Shown: positions 7,354 to 17,427, counted from the first letter of the stretch. The stretch: DNA of 64,000 nt from Pseudophaeobacter profundi (GCF_029697505.1 NZ_JARJEF010000001.1:620001-684000); one strand, 5' to 3'. The notes: generated by a model not told the origin, from the letters alone. Program-made: numbers and translations.

Positions 7354-10269
7354 TCAGGCCAGTGCCGCCTCGCAGCGCCCACAGACACCCGCATGGGTAT
7401 AGGTTCCAACATCCGGCAGAATCTTCCAGCACCGCTGGCATTTATCGCCCTCGGCCTTTTCAAACACTACCGAGATCCCCTCGACCTCGGGCATGCGGAA
7501 GGCTTCGTCCGGTGCAGGATCACCTGTCAGGCTGATATCAGAGGTGATGCAGATATCCGCAAAGTTCACCGATTTCAGCAGTTCAAGAACCTCTGCATCG
7601 CGCAGATGAACCACCGGATGGGCCTCAAGAGAGGCGCCGATCACCTTGTCGATACGCTGTACCTCTAGTGCCGCAGTGACCACCCGGCGGGCCTGCCGGA
7701 TCTTTGCCCATTTCGCCGCCAGCGGCTCATTCAGCCAATCGCCCGGTGTCTCGGGGATATCGGTCAAATGTACCGAGCTTTCGTCACCAGGGAAGCGTTC
7801 AAGCCAGACTTCCTCCATGGTGAAGACCAGGATCGGCGCCAGCCAGGTGGTGATCCGATGGAACAGGATATCCAGCACCGTGCGGGCGGCGCGCGCGTTC
7901 AGCGTGTCCCCATCACAATAGAGCGCATCCTTGCGCACATCAAAGTAGAAGGCGGAAAGATCAACGGTGGCAAAGGTAAAGACGGCTTGCCAGACGCCAT
8001 TGAAATCAAAGGCTTGATAGCCGGTGCGCACCTGATGATCCAGCTCTGCCAGACGGTGCAGAACCCATTGCTCCAGCTCGGGCATATCCTCTGCCGCAAC
8101 CCGCTGATCTTCGGTGAAATCGTGCAGGGAACCCAGCATATAGCGCATGGTATTGCGCAGGCGGCGATAGCTGTCAGCCGTGCCTTTCAGGATTTCAGGC
8201 CCGATGCGCTGATCCGAGGTGTAATCAGTCTGCGCCACCCAGAGCCGCAGAATATCGGCACCGTATTGCTTGACGATTTCTTCCGGCACGATGGTATTGC
8301 CCAGGGATTTGGACATCTTGTTGCCCTTGCCATCCAGGGTAAACCCATGCGTCACCACATTGCGATAGGGTGCGCGCCCCTTGGTGCCGCAGGCCTGCAA
8401 CAAGGAAGAGTGGAACCAGCCGCGGTGCTGATCTGTGCCTTCCATATAGACATCGGCAATGCCATCTTCGGTGCCATCTTTGCGGTCGCGCAGCACAAAG
8501 GCATGGGTTGAGCCGGAATCAAACCAGACGTCGAGCACGTCAAAGACCTGCTCCCACTCCTCTGCATTGTAGTCCGATCCCAGGAATCGTTCCTTGGCAC
8601 CGTCCAGATACCAGGCATCGGCGCCTTCAGCCTCAAAGGCTGCAACGATACGAGCATTGACCGCGTCGTCGCGCAGCAGGAAGCCTTCATCGGTCGGCAA
8701 CAGACCCTTTTTCACAAAGCAGGTCAGCGGCACGCCCCAGGCGCGCTGGCGCGACAGCACCCAGTCAGGGCGGCTCTCGATCATGGAATAGAGCCGGTTA
8801 CGACCGCGCTGCGGCGTCCATTTCACCAGTTCGTCGATGGAACGCAGGGCACGTTCGCGGATGGTTGTACCCATCTCGTCCTGACCATCGCCAACGGGGC
8901 GGTCAACGCTGGCAAACCACTGCGGCGTGTTGCGATAGATGATCGGTGCCTTGGAACGCCAGGAATGCGGGTAGCTGTGCTTGATCTTGCCACGCGCCAG
9001 CAGCCCGCCGACCTCGACCAGCTTGTCGATGATCGCCTTGTTTGCATCTCCCTCGCCGCCCTTGCGGTTGAGGATGTATTTGCCACCAAAGAACGGCAGA
9101 TCGGCGCGGAAACCGCCATCATCCATCACGTTATAGGTGATGACGTCTTCCAGCATGCCGAGATCGCGATAGAGTTCGAATTCCTCCATCCCGTGACTTG
9201 GCGCGCAGTGCACAAAGCCAGTGCCCTCTTCATCGGTCACAAAGGGGGCGGCGCGGAAATCACGCGGCGCGTCCCATTCGCCATTGGAGCCTTCGGCCCC
9301 AGCAAGGGGGTGGGCCAGCGAAAGGCCAGAGAGTTCTTCGGCCGGCACAGAGCGCACACGGGTATACATGCCCTCTTCCAGACGGGCCCGTTTGAAGACA
9401 TCGCCTGCCAGCTTGTCGGCCAGCAGGAAGCGGTCGCCCTTGGCGGCCCAGCATTCTTCCGGCGCGTCAGTGACCTCATAGAGGCCGTAATCGAATGTTT
9501 CGCCGTAGACCACCGCCTTGTTGGACGGGATGGTCCAGGGGGTTGTGGTCCAGATGACGACGCTGGCACCTGCCAGATCGTCGGCACCGCCAGAGACTGC
9601 AAACTTCACCCAGACGGTAAAGCTGTCCTTGTCCTTGTATTCCACCTCGGCCTCAGCCAAGGCAGTTTTTTCAACCGGCGACCACATCACCGGCTTGGAG
9701 CCCTGATAAAGCGTGCCATTCATAAGGAACTTCTGGAATTCCGCCGCGATCACCGCCTCGGCGTGGAAATCCATCGTCAGATAGGGATCGGCCCAATTGC
9801 CGGTGATGCCAAGGCGTTTGAACTCTTCGCGCTGGATATCCACCCATTTGTCGGCAAAGGCGCGGCATTCCTGGCGGAATTCCACCACATCCACCGCGTC
9901 TTTGTTCTTGCCCTTCTTGCGGTACTGCTCTTCGATCTTCCATTCGATTGGCAGGCCGTGGCAATCCCAACCCGGCACATAACGCGCATCAAAGCCCATC
10001 ATCTGATGGCTGCGCACGATCATGTCCTTGATGGTCTTGTTCAGCGCATGGCCGATGTGCAGATGGCCGTTGGCATAGGGCGGGCCGTCATGCAGCGTGA
10101 AAGGCTTGCGGCCTTGCTTTTCCCGCAGCCGGTCATAAACGCCAATCTTGGCCCAGCGCTCCAGCCAGTGGGGCTCGCGCTTGGGCAGGCCTGCGCGCAT
10201 TGGGAAATCGGTTTTGGGCAGGTTCAGGGTCTGCTTGTATTCAGGGGTGTCAGCTGTCTCGGCGCACAT
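7354..10269 (-). CDS. ileS: Isoleucyl-tRNA synthetase
   Basis: IleRS charges tRNA-Ile with isoleucine and edits mischarged valine. The predicted 971-residue protein has the class I HIGH motif at residues 71-74 (GHLHIGH) and the KMSKS loop in GNKMSKSLGN. The editing domain lies between them, and a C-terminal zinc finger has CQRCW and CGRCE. I chose the ATG at 10269 (MCAETADTPEY), with AAAGGA upstream, instead of the in-frame ATG at 10332; the extra residues do not look like IleRS. The zinc-finger-bearing form is the normal bacterial type. It is the only gene in its transcription unit here. Confidence 0.95.
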   Translation of the reverse strand: MCAETADTPEYKQTLNLPKTDFPMRAGLPKREPHWLERWAKIGVYDRLREKQGRKPFTLHDGPPYANGHLHIGHALNKTIKDMIVRSHQMMGFDARYVPGWDCHGLPIEWKIEEQYRKKGKNKDAVDVVEFRQECRAFADKWVDIQREEFKRLGITGNWADPYLTMDFHAEAVIAAEFQKFLMNGTLYQGSKPVMWSPVEKTALAEAEVEYKDKDSFTVWVKFAVSGGADDLAGASVVIWTTTPWTIPSNKAVVYGETFDYGLYEVTDAPEECWAAKGDRFLLADKLAGDVFKRARLEEGMYTRVRSVPAEELSGLSLAHPLAGAEGSNGEWDAPRDFRAAPFVTDEEGTGFVHCAPSHGMEEFELYRDLGMLEDVITYNVMDDGGFRADLPFFGGKYILNRKGGEGDANKAIIDKLVEVGGLLARGKIKHSYPHSWRSKAPIIYRNTPQWFASVDRPVGDGQDEMGTTIRERALRSIDELVKWTPQRGRNRLYSMIESRPDWVLSRQRAWGVPLTCFVKKGLLPTDEGFLLRDDAVNARIVAAFEAEGADAWYLDGAKERFLGSDYNAEEWEQVFDVLDVWFDSGSTHAFVLRDRKDGTEDGIADVYMEGTDQHRGWFHSSLLQACGTKGRAPYRNVVTHGFTLDGKGNKMSKSLGNTIVPEEIVKQYGADILRLWVAQTDYTSDQRIGPEILKGTADSYRRLRNTMRYMLGSLHDFTEDQRVAAEDMPELEQWVLHRLAELDHQVRTGYQAFDFNGVWQAVFTFATVDLSAFYFDVRKDALYCDGDTLNARAARTVLDILFHRITTWLAPILVFTMEEVWLERFPGDESSVHLTDIPETPGDWLNEPLAAKWAKIRQARRVVTAALEVQRIDKVIGASLEAHPVVHLRDAEVLELLKSVNFADICITSDISLTGDPAPDEAFRMPEVEGISVVFEKAEGDKCQRCWKILPDVGTYTHAGVCGRCEAALA

Positions 10270-10725
10270 GGGTGGCGTCCTTTGGATAATCGGTTCGGAA
10301 ACTGGGTATTTCAGTGCAGCGCGATAGCTCAAGCGCCTTTGCCCGGCGTCTCATTCAATCAGAGCGCCGGGGATATAATTCGAATAATGATGGCCACGAT
10401 ATGGGACATGGGGGGCGTTATAGGCCGCTAGGGCGCCGGGGTAAAGCGGGGTTGTGATCCCAACTCCAAAGCGGGTTTGCTAATCGCCGCATGTCAAATC
10501 TGATCGGAGCAGCCACCAGCAGCAGCTGCGTCACACCGCCGCCGCCCATTGCCCCGGAACCACGTCCCTGTCATATGGATAACAGGAATTTCCAGCACTG
10601 TATTGCCCCCCAGGCTGGCCCGAGGTCTGGCGCACAGCACAGGGCCAAAGCTATGTGAAACAGGACAGATGATGCGCCAGCTCCCAGATCAACCAGGCCC
10701 AGATCACTCCCACCAAGACTACCCC
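10270..10725. other. Intergenic region between ileS and the truncated haemoglobin gene
   Basis: This roughly 450-base stretch separates the divergent ileS and globin genes. I found no tRNA, riboswitch or convincing promoter pair. There is a short dyad, CCTGT/ACAGG, around CATATGGAT near 10570-10590. An alternative upstream start for the globin gene exists at 10672, after AGGA. Confidence 0.4.
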
Positions 10726-11127
10726 ATGCGGCGCTTTGATATTTCTGCCGCCCAGATCGACCGAGTTGTCACCCTGTTCTACATCCGCGTGCGCGCCGAC
10801 AGGGTGCTTGGTCCGATCTTTGCCCGCTATGTGGCCGATGTCGACTGGCCGGAGCACGAGGCCAAGATCGCCCGGTTCTGGCGCAACGCCATCCTGCGTG
10901 AGAAGAGCTATAGCGGCAATCCCATGCGGGTGCATGTATCCCGGCCAGAGATCCAGGCCGAACATTTCACGATCTGGCTCGGGCTGTTTCACCAGGTGCT
11001 ACAGGCCGAACTCTCGCCCGCGCTGGCCCTGCAGTGGGGGACCCTGGCGGACCGCATCGGCGAAGGCTTCCGCACCGGAATTGTCGCAATGCGACAGCCA
11101 AAGGACGCGCCGCCCAAACTGTTCTGA
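10726..11127 (+). CDS. Group III truncated haemoglobin
   Basis: Group III truncated globins are small haem proteins implicated in oxygen or nitric-oxide chemistry. The 133-residue product starts MRRFDISAAQIDRVV and shows the family's LGPIFARYV after the A-B helices, the ARFWRNAIL E-helix region, and an F-helix histidine in AEHFTIWLGLFH as proximal haem ligand. An alternative start at 10672 would add 18 residues; I prefer 10726 because homologues begin with the DIS-type helix. It appears to be monocistronic, opposite ileS. The physiological ligand cannot be told from sequence. Confidence 0.85.
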   Translation: MRRFDISAAQIDRVVTLFYIRVRADRVLGPIFARYVADVDWPEHEAKIARFWRNAILREKSYSGNPMRVHVSRPEIQAEHFTIWLGLFHQVLQAELSPALALQWGTLADRIGEGFRTGIVAMRQPKDAPPKLF

Positions 11128-11429
11128 TCGCCCTCTCGGATGAATTGGCAACCCACCACGCTGGCCTCAACAGACCCAGCGCAGCGGAAGCCCCTGATGA
11201 TGGAGAAAGTGGATAAAGGGAAATAGTGAAAATAAATTAGCGTAGAATTCCCGCGTAGAAGTGGACAAAAGATAACCTCAAAACAGGGGAAACAGCAAAA
11301 TTCGACCTGTGCGCCTGTGCATGAAGAACCCAGGCCTGCTGATATCCCCGCGCGACCTCTCTGTCCGCAACGATGCCGCGTTCAAGTCCCCAGCCCCGGC
11401 CAAGTGCCAAATGCCTGCAAAACCTGCGA
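11128..11429. other. Intergenic region with a short direct repeat
   Basis: This 302-base gap lies between two convergent genes (globin and ycjF). It is AT-richer than its surroundings from about 11215 to 11305. It contains a direct repeat, GCGTAGAA, at 11240-11247 and 11253-11260, whose starts are 13 bases apart. No terminator with a clear T-tract and no coding frame with support were found. Confidence 0.4.
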
Positions 11430-12461
11430 CTATGGGCCGCCTGTCTCGCGGCGGAACAATCCCGCCAACGCGCCCTGGATCACCCGGCGGGTTGATGGGC
11501 GGTGCGGCGGGGAAAACGGCATCGGGCGGCAGACCTCCATGGCGGCAATCCCCACCCGCGCCGAGAGCGCACCGTTCACCACGCCTTCGCCAAACCGGCG
11601 TGACAGTTTTGACAGAACTGACCCGCCCAGCACCGACTCCAGCAGGTCATCCCCAGCGGCAACCGCCCCCGTCGCGGCCAGATGTGCCAGCACCGCCCGC
11701 GTCAGCCGCCAAGAACTGAACAGCCCTGAACGCCCGCCGTAGATCTGCGCCACCTGGCGGATCATCCGCACCGAGGCCAGCAGCGCCACAACCACATCCG
11801 CCAGCGCAAGCGGCACCAGCGCAGTCACCGTGGCCACCTGCCGCGCAGCGGCCTCGACCTCTTGCAGGGCACGGGCATCCAGGGGCAGCAGCAGCTCTTC
11901 TTCTGCCAGCATCAGCAAGGTATCTGCATCCAGCACTTCTGCGCGACGCTCAGCCAGGCGCGCCAGCTGCCAGGACATATCCGGTCGCCCGGCGTAAAAC
12001 GCCTCTAGCCGGGCAAGATGCGCCTTGGCCGCGGCAAGGTCTGCACTGGCAACCGGGCTGTCGCGCCGCAGCCCATCCACCCGCTTTAGCCGGGCCAGGG
12101 CGGCAAATTCCCGCAGCGCCAGGATCAGGGCCAAGAACAACGCCAGTCCCAGGCCCGCGCTGACCACCCAGCCGACCAACGGCCAGCGGATCAGCAATCC
12201 GGTGGCAAAATCCCAGGCCGAAACCGAGACCACACAGCCCAAGAGCGCCAGCACCACACCGAAGAACCAGCGGCTGATCCCTGACGGGCGCCGGGCTGCC
12301 AGCCCTGCCGCATGCCCGCCAGATCCAACCTGATCCGATGACATCAAATCAGGCACCGGCGGCGCGACTGACACATCAGGCATTTCAGGCCCAGCCGCCC
12401 GGCTTTGCGCATCGCTCTCTGCGTCGGCTTCCAGATCAAACAAGACAGGTTTTCGGCTCAT
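11430..12461 (-). CDS. ycjF: YcjF/TIGR01620 family inner-membrane protein (DUF697)
   Basis: This 343-residue protein belongs to the YcjF family of inner-membrane proteins, usually co-encoded with the P-loop protein YcjX; both are stress-linked but biochemically undefined. Two hydrophobic segments are visible near residues 65-85 (WFFGVVLALLGCVVSVSAW) and 95-115. A long helical cytoplasmic part with DUF697-like sequence follows (VATVTALVPLALADVV, then QIYGG and GEGVVNGALSARVGIAAME). Its start overlaps the GNAT gene stop by four bases (ATGA), so the three genes ycjX, GNAT and ycjF form one coupled operon. Confidence 0.85.
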   Translation of the reverse strand: MSRKPVLFDLEADAESDAQSRAAGPEMPDVSVAPPVPDLMSSDQVGSGGHAAGLAARRPSGISRWFFGVVLALLGCVVSVSAWDFATGLLIRWPLVGWVVSAGLGLALFLALILALREFAALARLKRVDGLRRDSPVASADLAAAKAHLARLEAFYAGRPDMSWQLARLAERRAEVLDADTLLMLAEEELLLPLDARALQEVEAAARQVATVTALVPLALADVVVALLASVRMIRQVAQIYGGRSGLFSSWRLTRAVLAHLAATGAVAAGDDLLESVLGGSVLSKLSRRFGEGVVNGALSARVGIAAMEVCRPMPFSPPHRPSTRRVIQGALAGLFRRETGGP

Positions 12462-12943
12462 GCGGCGGTCTCTTTCTGGCAGAAGTCATGCCATTCAAAG
12501 CGGATATTGGGCAGGGCCTCTGCGGTATCAGAACCATCGCTGCGCCCGGCCTCGCGGAACCCCTGGCGCAGGTAGAATCTGCGGGCGGCTTCATTGGCGG
12601 CAATCACCCGCAGCCAGAGCATTGGCGCGGTGTCCTTGGCTGCGTCCATCAGCGCAGCCCCCAGCCCCTGCCCGCAGGCCCCCGCCGCCAGATACAAACT
12701 GCAAATCTCGGCCCCATCGCGCGCCACAAAGCCCTGAATCACGCCATTCTGCACGGCAACCGTGACCCAGCCCCGGTCAATCATCACACCGCAAAAGGCG
12801 ATCATCTCGACCTCGGCATAGAGCTTGGGCAGCCACCGCGCCCGCTGCTGTGCCTGAAACAGGATCGCCCCCAGCCGCCCGGCATCGGTAGGCTGGGCGG
12901 CGCGCAATATCGGGGCCGTCGGGGCGGGGGGCGGTATCGTCAT
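12458..12943 (-). CDS. GNAT family N-acetyltransferase
   Basis: This 161-residue protein has the GNAT acetyl-CoA fold. Visible features are the N-terminal LRAAQPTDAGRLGAILF, the central VARDGAEICSLYLAAGACG, and the motif A pyrophosphate-binding loop GACGQGLGAALMDAA, with AARRFYLRQGFREAG at motif B. The substrate is unknown. It is wedged between ycjX and ycjF with four-base overlaps on both sides, so it is translated with them and may act on their product or partner. A GNAT gene inside this pair is a notable arrangement. Confidence 0.85.
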   Translation of the reverse strand: MTIPPPAPTAPILRAAQPTDAGRLGAILFQAQQRARWLPKLYAEVEMIAFCGVMIDRGWVTVAVQNGVIQGFVARDGAEICSLYLAAGACGQGLGAALMDAAKDTAPMLWLRVIAANEAARRFYLRQGFREAGRSDGSDTAEALPNIRFEWHDFCQKETAA

Positions 12944-14421
12944 AGGTGATCCCCGATCAAAAACTCTGCCGCGCGGTCCAGCCGGATATGCGGCGGCCCA
13001 TCCCCCGGTTTCAGGTTCAGCGGCGCCGGGGCGAACTGCATCGCCTGATACTCCCCCTCCAGCCAGCGCGCGGCCCCTTGTCGCGCCGGGGTCAGCAGCT
13101 GCGCCGGATCCTCTGGCAAGGCACCGGGATAAAAAGCGGCCTGGCGGCCACTGTCCAACAGGCGGCCGCGCACGCAGGGCAGCTCTGCCCCATCGTGCTG
13201 GCGCGTTTCCTCGGTGGTGGCGCGCAGGGCCGCAAGCGCCAGCGCGGCGGTCTCGGCCCCGGCGAACTGGGCCCGATCGCGCGCCTCGCGGGTCATGGCC
13301 TCGATGATAGCGGTCATCTGCGGATGTTGCAGGTGATGCAGGTGATCGGCCTTGGTTGCAGCAAAGAGGATCTTTTCCACTCGTTTGCCGCGCAACAGCG
13401 AAGTCAGGAAGCCATTGCGACCGGGGCGAAAGGCAGCCAGCACATCCCCCATGGCACCGCGCAGATCCTCAACCGCCTGCGGGCCGGAATGAATGGCGCT
13501 CAGCGTGTCAACCAGCACCACCTGACGATCAATCCGCGAGAAATGGTCGCGAAAAAAGGGTTTCACCACTTTGGCCTTATAGGCCTCGTAGCGGCGCTCC
13601 ATCTCGTGCCACAGGCTGCGACGCGTCACCGCTTCCTCGGGGGGGATCGGCGCAAAGGTCAGGACCGGAGAACCGGCAAGATCACCCGGCAACAGAAACC
13701 GCCCCGGAGAGCAATCGTAAAACCCGGCAGCGCGTGCGGCCTGCAAATAGCCGGTAAAGACCGCCGCCAGGGCCTGCGCTTTGGGTTCATCATGCGGAGC
13801 TTTTGGCTCGACGGTGGTCAGCAATTGCAGGAATTCGGCCGCCACCGGCCGGGCGGGCAGCCGCGCCAACACTTCAGCCGACCATTGGGCATAGGTCTTG
13901 TCCAACAGGCCCAGATCCAGCAGCCATTCGCCGGGATAGTCGACAATATCCAGATGCAGGCGGCGCGATCCCTGTATCCCGGACAGCAGCCCCGCGGGCC
14001 GCAGGGTCAGGCTCAGCCGCAGTTCAGACACCGCGCGGGTGCTGTCGGGCCAGTGCGGCGCGGGTCCCGTCAATGCGGCCAGGTGATCCTCATAGGCAAA
14101 GCGCGGCACCGTATCGTCAGGCTGTGGCTGCAGATAGGCGCTCTCGATCCGCCCCTGTCGCGCTGCGGCCAGCTGCAGCATACGGCCCCGGTTCAACAGG
14201 TTGGCCACCAGAGAGGTAATAAAGACGGTCTTGCCTGCCCGCGCCAGCCCCGTCACCCCAAGGCGCAGACTAGGTTCAAAAAACCGCGAGGAGACAGCGC
14301 TGCCAAGGCTGCCCAGCCCGCGCGCCGCGCCATCCGTCACTATCGATACTACCACGCGCCGCACCTGCTGTTTTGGGTCACTGCCCAAGATAGTCAGACC
14401 CCGCCCCGGTTTCCAGAGCAT
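12940..14421 (-). CDS. ycjX: YcjX family P-loop NTPase (DUF463)
   Basis: YcjX proteins are GTPase-like P-loop proteins of uncertain role in envelope stress. The family block [20 protein letters not shown], containing the Walker A lysine, is present near the N-terminus. Later segments include [12 protein letters not shown] (Walker B-like), [15 protein letters not shown] and [17 protein letters not shown] (TKAD resembling the NKxD base-specificity motif). The longest frame starts at the ATG at 14421, but the first residues do not resemble the family. A GTG at 14340 giving [12 protein letters not shown] is a plausible true start. It overlaps the GNAT gene by four bases and runs divergently from truA. 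Confidence 0.87.
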   Translation of the reverse strand: MLWKPGRGLTILGSDPKQQVRRVVVSIVTDGAARGLGSLGSAVSSRFFEPSLRLGVTGLARAGKTVFITSLVANLLNRGRMLQLAAARQGRIESAYLQPQPDDTVPRFAYEDHLAALTGPAPHWPDSTRAVSELRLSLTLRPAGLLSGIQGSRRLHLDIVDYPGEWLLDLGLLDKTYAQWSAEVLARLPARPVAAEFLQLLTTVEPKAPHDEPKAQALAAVFTGYLQAARAAGFYDCSPGRFLLPGDLAGSPVLTFAPIPPEEAVTRRSLWHEMERRYEAYKAKVVKPFFRDHFSRIDRQVVLVDTLSAIHSGPQAVEDLRGAMGDVLAAFRPGRNGFLTSLLRGKRVEKILFAATKADHLHHLQHPQMTAIIEAMTREARDRAQFAGAETAALALAALRATTEETRQHDGAELPCVRGRLLDSGRQAAFYPGALPEDPAQLLTPARQGAARWLEGEYQAMQFAPAPLNLKPGDGPPHIRLDRAAEFLIGDHL

Positions 14422-14464
14422 CAGGCCACTTGCCTCGCCAGTGTTGCCGGGTTACGTGCTGCCC

Positions 14465-15235
14465 ATGCCCCGTTATGCCCTCAAAGTCGAATATCATGGA
14501 AAGCCCTTTGCCGGATGGCAGCGGCAAAAGGATCAACCCTCGGTGCAGGGCGCGATAGAGGATGCCCTGGCGCGGCTGGAACCCGGCCCCCATACCATTG
14601 CCGCAGCCGGGCGCACCGATACAGGGGTGCATGGGCTGGGCCAGGTGGCCCATTGCGACATGGCCAAAGACTGGAGCCCCTTTCGCCTGTCAGAGGCCCT
14701 GAACCACCACCTGAAGCCCAATCCGGTGGCGATTGTCGCCTGTGCTGCTGTCGATGAAGACTGGCATGCCCGCTTTTCCGCACTTGAGCGGCAGTATCTG
14801 TTCCGCATCCTGATCCGCCGTGCGCCCGCAACCCATGACGCAGGTCAGGTCTGGCAGATCAACAATGATCTGGACGTCGAGGCCATGCAGGAGGCTGCCA
14901 ATCACCTGCTGGGCAACCATGACTTCACCACTTTCCGGTCGTCGATCTGTCAGGCGCAAAGCCCGCAGAAAACCCTGGATGAGCTGCGTATCGAGCGGGT
15001 CGCGGGCCTGTCCGGTCCCGAGGTGCATTTCCACGTGCGCGCCCGGTCCTTTCTGCACAATCAGGTGCGCAGCTTTGTCGGCACACTGGAACGCGTCGGC
15101 GCGGGTGCCTGGGATCCGCTAGATGTAAAAACCGCGCTTGACGCCCGCGACCGCGCCGCCTGCGGGCCCGTCTGTCCCGGCCACGGCCTCTATCTGGCGC
15201 GGGTGGGATATCCGGTGGATGTGTTTGCCACGTAA
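14465..15235 (+). CDS. truA: tRNA pseudouridine(38-40) synthase TruA
   Basis: TruA converts uridines 38-40 in the tRNA anticodon arm to pseudouridine. The 256-residue protein begins [19 protein letters not shown] and carries the catalytic aspartate D52 in [14 protein letters not shown]. Downstream hallmarks are HDFTTFRSS and [17 protein letters not shown]. The longest frame runs back to 14201 but overlaps ycjX, and homologues start at this ATG, so I placed the start at 14465. It is followed by a convergent thioesterase gene. Confidence 0.95.
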   Translation: MPRYALKVEYHGKPFAGWQRQKDQPSVQGAIEDALARLEPGPHTIAAAGRTDTGVHGLGQVAHCDMAKDWSPFRLSEALNHHLKPNPVAIVACAAVDEDWHARFSALERQYLFRILIRRAPATHDAGQVWQINNDLDVEAMQEAANHLLGNHDFTTFRSSICQAQSPQKTLDELRIERVAGLSGPEVHFHVRARSFLHNQVRSFVGTLERVGAGAWDPLDVKTALDARDRAACGPVCPGHGLYLARVGYPVDVFAT

Positions 15236-15256
15236 GATAAAATCACGCCTGTCCTG

Positions 15257-16063
15257 TTAGGCCTTGGGCGGATGCAGAACGAGCGTCTGCAGGGCTGTCG
15301 CCACCGGGCCTTTTTCGTCCTGCAAGACTGATTGGGACATACCAATGCCGCTGCTGTGCCAATGCGAAATGGACTCTGAGGCATGCCAATCTCCCTCTGG
15401 CTCGCGGTGCACATTGAGGGTGAGATCGGTATTCATGAACCCCATCTCCTTGGGGGGCGCATTCCACGAGATGCCATTGCCACAATCCGCCAGCGCACAA
15501 AGCGACTGAATCGGCGATTGCTGCTCGCCCTCCAGCAGGTTTGGGGTGCGCATCCACAATGTCTTGGGGCCCGGATGCAGGTCAAACCCTGGCGGGTAGG
15601 CCACATCCAGAAACTGGCCGAAATAGGGTTTGTCATGCAGGCCGACGCCAATGGAAAAGGGACCAGGCACAGCCTTGGCGCGGTCTAGCGGCACCACCGC
15701 TGCGGTTGGCACATCGCCCAGATCCTTGCGCACCAAATGCATAGAGGTGCCCTGCGCGCAAAGGGTGTTGTCAAGATCATGCACGGTGATCTGCGTCGTG
15801 GCCAATGTGCGGGTATGCCGGGTGGTTTCAGCCGCAACCCGCAGCCCTGACAGGGGCAGCGGGCGCAGAATATCCAGTGTCAGCCGGCAGAGCATTTTCT
15901 CTGCGCCGATTTCGATCTCGGCGGCGCGGGCGGCCAGGCCGGTGACCGGCCCAGCATGGCAATGATCGGCGGACCAGGGCCCCCGCGCCGGGTCATTGCC
16001 CACAAAAACCCCATCAGAGTTTTGCGAGAAGAACGATGGCGCCATGAGAGCCTTGGAAGTCAT
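15257..16063 (-). CDS. Thioesterase family protein (double hot-dog acyl-CoA thioesterase-like)
   Basis: The 268-residue protein resembles TesB-like double hot-dog acyl-CoA thioesterases. The N-terminal half has GNDPARGPWSADHCHAGPVTGL and the central helix AARAAEIEIGAEKMLCRLTLDILRP-type region, followed by a second repeat ending LNVHREPEGDWHASESISHWH. Length suits the fold. Only three bases separate its start from the stop of the acyl-CoA dehydrogenase gene, so the two are co-translated and probably act on the same acyl-CoA pool. The substrate is not evident. Confidence 0.8.
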   Translation of the reverse strand: MTSKALMAPSFFSQNSDGVFVGNDPARGPWSADHCHAGPVTGLAARAAEIEIGAEKMLCRLTLDILRPLPLSGLRVAAETTRHTRTLATTQITVHDLDNTLCAQGTSMHLVRKDLGDVPTAAVVPLDRAKAVPGPFSIGVGLHDKPYFGQFLDVAYPPGFDLHPGPKTLWMRTPNLLEGEQQSPIQSLCALADCGNGISWNAPPKEMGFMNTDLTLNVHREPEGDWHASESISHWHSSGIGMSQSVLQDEKGPVATALQTLVLHPPKA

Positions 16064-16066
16064 GGA

Positions 16067-17302
16067 TCAGACCTTTTCCTGCGTGTACTTCTTCAACTCA
16101 GCGCGGGCCACCTGACGGCGGTGCACCGCATCGGGACCATCGGCAAGACGCAGGGTGCGCACATGGGTCCAGGCAACGGCCAGAGGCGTGTCCTGGCTGA
16201 CGCCCTGCCCGCCAAACATCTGCACGGCCTCGTCAATCACCTTCAGCGCCACGCGTGGTGCCACCACCTTAATCTGGCTGATCCAGGGCGCGGCAGCGCG
16301 GCCATCGCCCTGGTCCATGTACCAGGCCGCCTTGAGGCAGAGCAGACGCGCCATTTCGATTTCCATCCGGCATTCCGCAACAATGTCATAGTTCGCGCCC
16401 AGATGGGCCAGCTTCTTGCCAAAGGCTTCGCGGTTCAGCGACCGCTTGCACATCTGCTCCAGCGCGCTTTCGGCCTGACCGATGGCGCGCATGCAGTGGT
16501 GAATGCGTCCAGGCCCAAGCCGCCCCTGGGCAATTTCAAAGCCGCGGCCCTCGCCCAGCAGCAGATTTTCCGCAGGCACCCGCACATTGGTAAAGCGGAT
16601 ATGCATATGGCCGTGTGGTGCGTCGTCGTGACCGTATACCTCCATTGGCCGCAGCACTTCGATGCCAGGGCTATCCGCCCCCACAACGATCATGGATTGG
16701 CGCTGATGCTTGGGCTGTTCCTCGCCGGCGGTTTTCACCATGACGATATAGACCTTACAGCGCGGATCACCCGCCCCCGAAGCCCACCATTTTTCGCCGT
16801 TCAGCACATAGTCATCGCCGTCGCGCACGCAGGACATCGACACATTTGTCGCATCCGAAGAGGCCACATCCGGTTCGGTCATCAGATAGGCAGAGCGGAT
16901 CTTACCCTCTAGCAGCGGCGCCAGCCATTCCGATTTCATCGCCTCTGTACCGTAACGCTCAAACACTTCCATATTGCCGGTGTCCGGCGCGGCACAGTTG
17001 AAGACCTCGGCTCCCAGCGGCGTCTTCCCCATTTCCTCGGCGAAATAAGCATATTCCACCGTCGACAGGCCAAAGCCCTTATCGCTATCGGTAAGCCAGA
17101 AGTTCCACAGCCCCTGCGCCTTGGCCTTTGCCTTCAATCCCTCCAGGATTTCGGTCTGGCGAGCGGTATACTGCCAGCGGTCGCCGGTGGCGACTTCGGC
17201 CTGGTATTCGGCCTCCAGTGGCATGATCTCGTCGCGCACCATGGTGGCGACCCGCTCCAACAGCTTGCGGTTCTCTGCCCGCATGCCAAAATTCATATCC
17301 AT
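16067..17302 (-). CDS. Acyl-CoA dehydrogenase (ACAD10/11-like)
   Basis: This is a 411-residue FAD-dependent acyl-CoA dehydrogenase, an enzyme class that introduces an alpha-beta double bond into acyl-CoAs. Visible signatures are the FAD-binding AYLMTEPDVASSDATNVSM, EKWWASGAGDPRCKVYIVM, the mid-domain LGPGRIHHCMRAIGQAE, and the C-terminal MFGGQGVSQDTPLA followed by RTLRLADGPDAVHRR. The pattern resembles the ACAD10/11 group rather than short-chain enzymes. It is coupled to the downstream thioesterase gene and divergent from the ghrA-like gene. Confidence 0.9.
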   Translation of the reverse strand: MDMNFGMRAENRKLLERVATMVRDEIMPLEAEYQAEVATGDRWQYTARQTEILEGLKAKAKAQGLWNFWLTDSDKGFGLSTVEYAYFAEEMGKTPLGAEVFNCAAPDTGNMEVFERYGTEAMKSEWLAPLLEGKIRSAYLMTEPDVASSDATNVSMSCVRDGDDYVLNGEKWWASGAGDPRCKVYIVMVKTAGEEQPKHQRQSMIVVGADSPGIEVLRPMEVYGHDDAPHGHMHIRFTNVRVPAENLLLGEGRGFEIAQGRLGPGRIHHCMRAIGQAESALEQMCKRSLNREAFGKKLAHLGANYDIVAECRMEIEMARLLCLKAAWYMDQGDGRAAAPWISQIKVVAPRVALKVIDEAVQMFGGQGVSQDTPLAVAWTHVRTLRLADGPDAVHRRQVARAELKKYTQEKV

Positions 17303-17427
17303 CCCAGAATCTCCTCCACTGCCGCTTTCACTTTAGCAAAAACCATGGCTTAGTCTGGCAAGATCTGTCCAGCGCAGTGACGGAACGTTATTGGCTGACA
17401 AAGGAAAAACAACGGAAAGGAACGGGC

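Noticed and set aside
8965..10431. Long plus-strand frame of 488 codons opposite ileS
   Set aside because: It is fully antisense to a secure IleRS gene, has no family motif, and its length reflects GC-rich codon structure.
11309..11742. Two overlapping plus-strand frames of about 140 codons
   Set aside because: They run into the antisense of ycjF and are Pro/Arg-rich without motifs.
12946..14757. 603-codon plus-strand frame opposite ycjX
   Set aside because: Antisense to a P-loop protein with clear motifs and running into truA; composition is rich in Gln, Arg, Gly and His as expected of a shadow frame.
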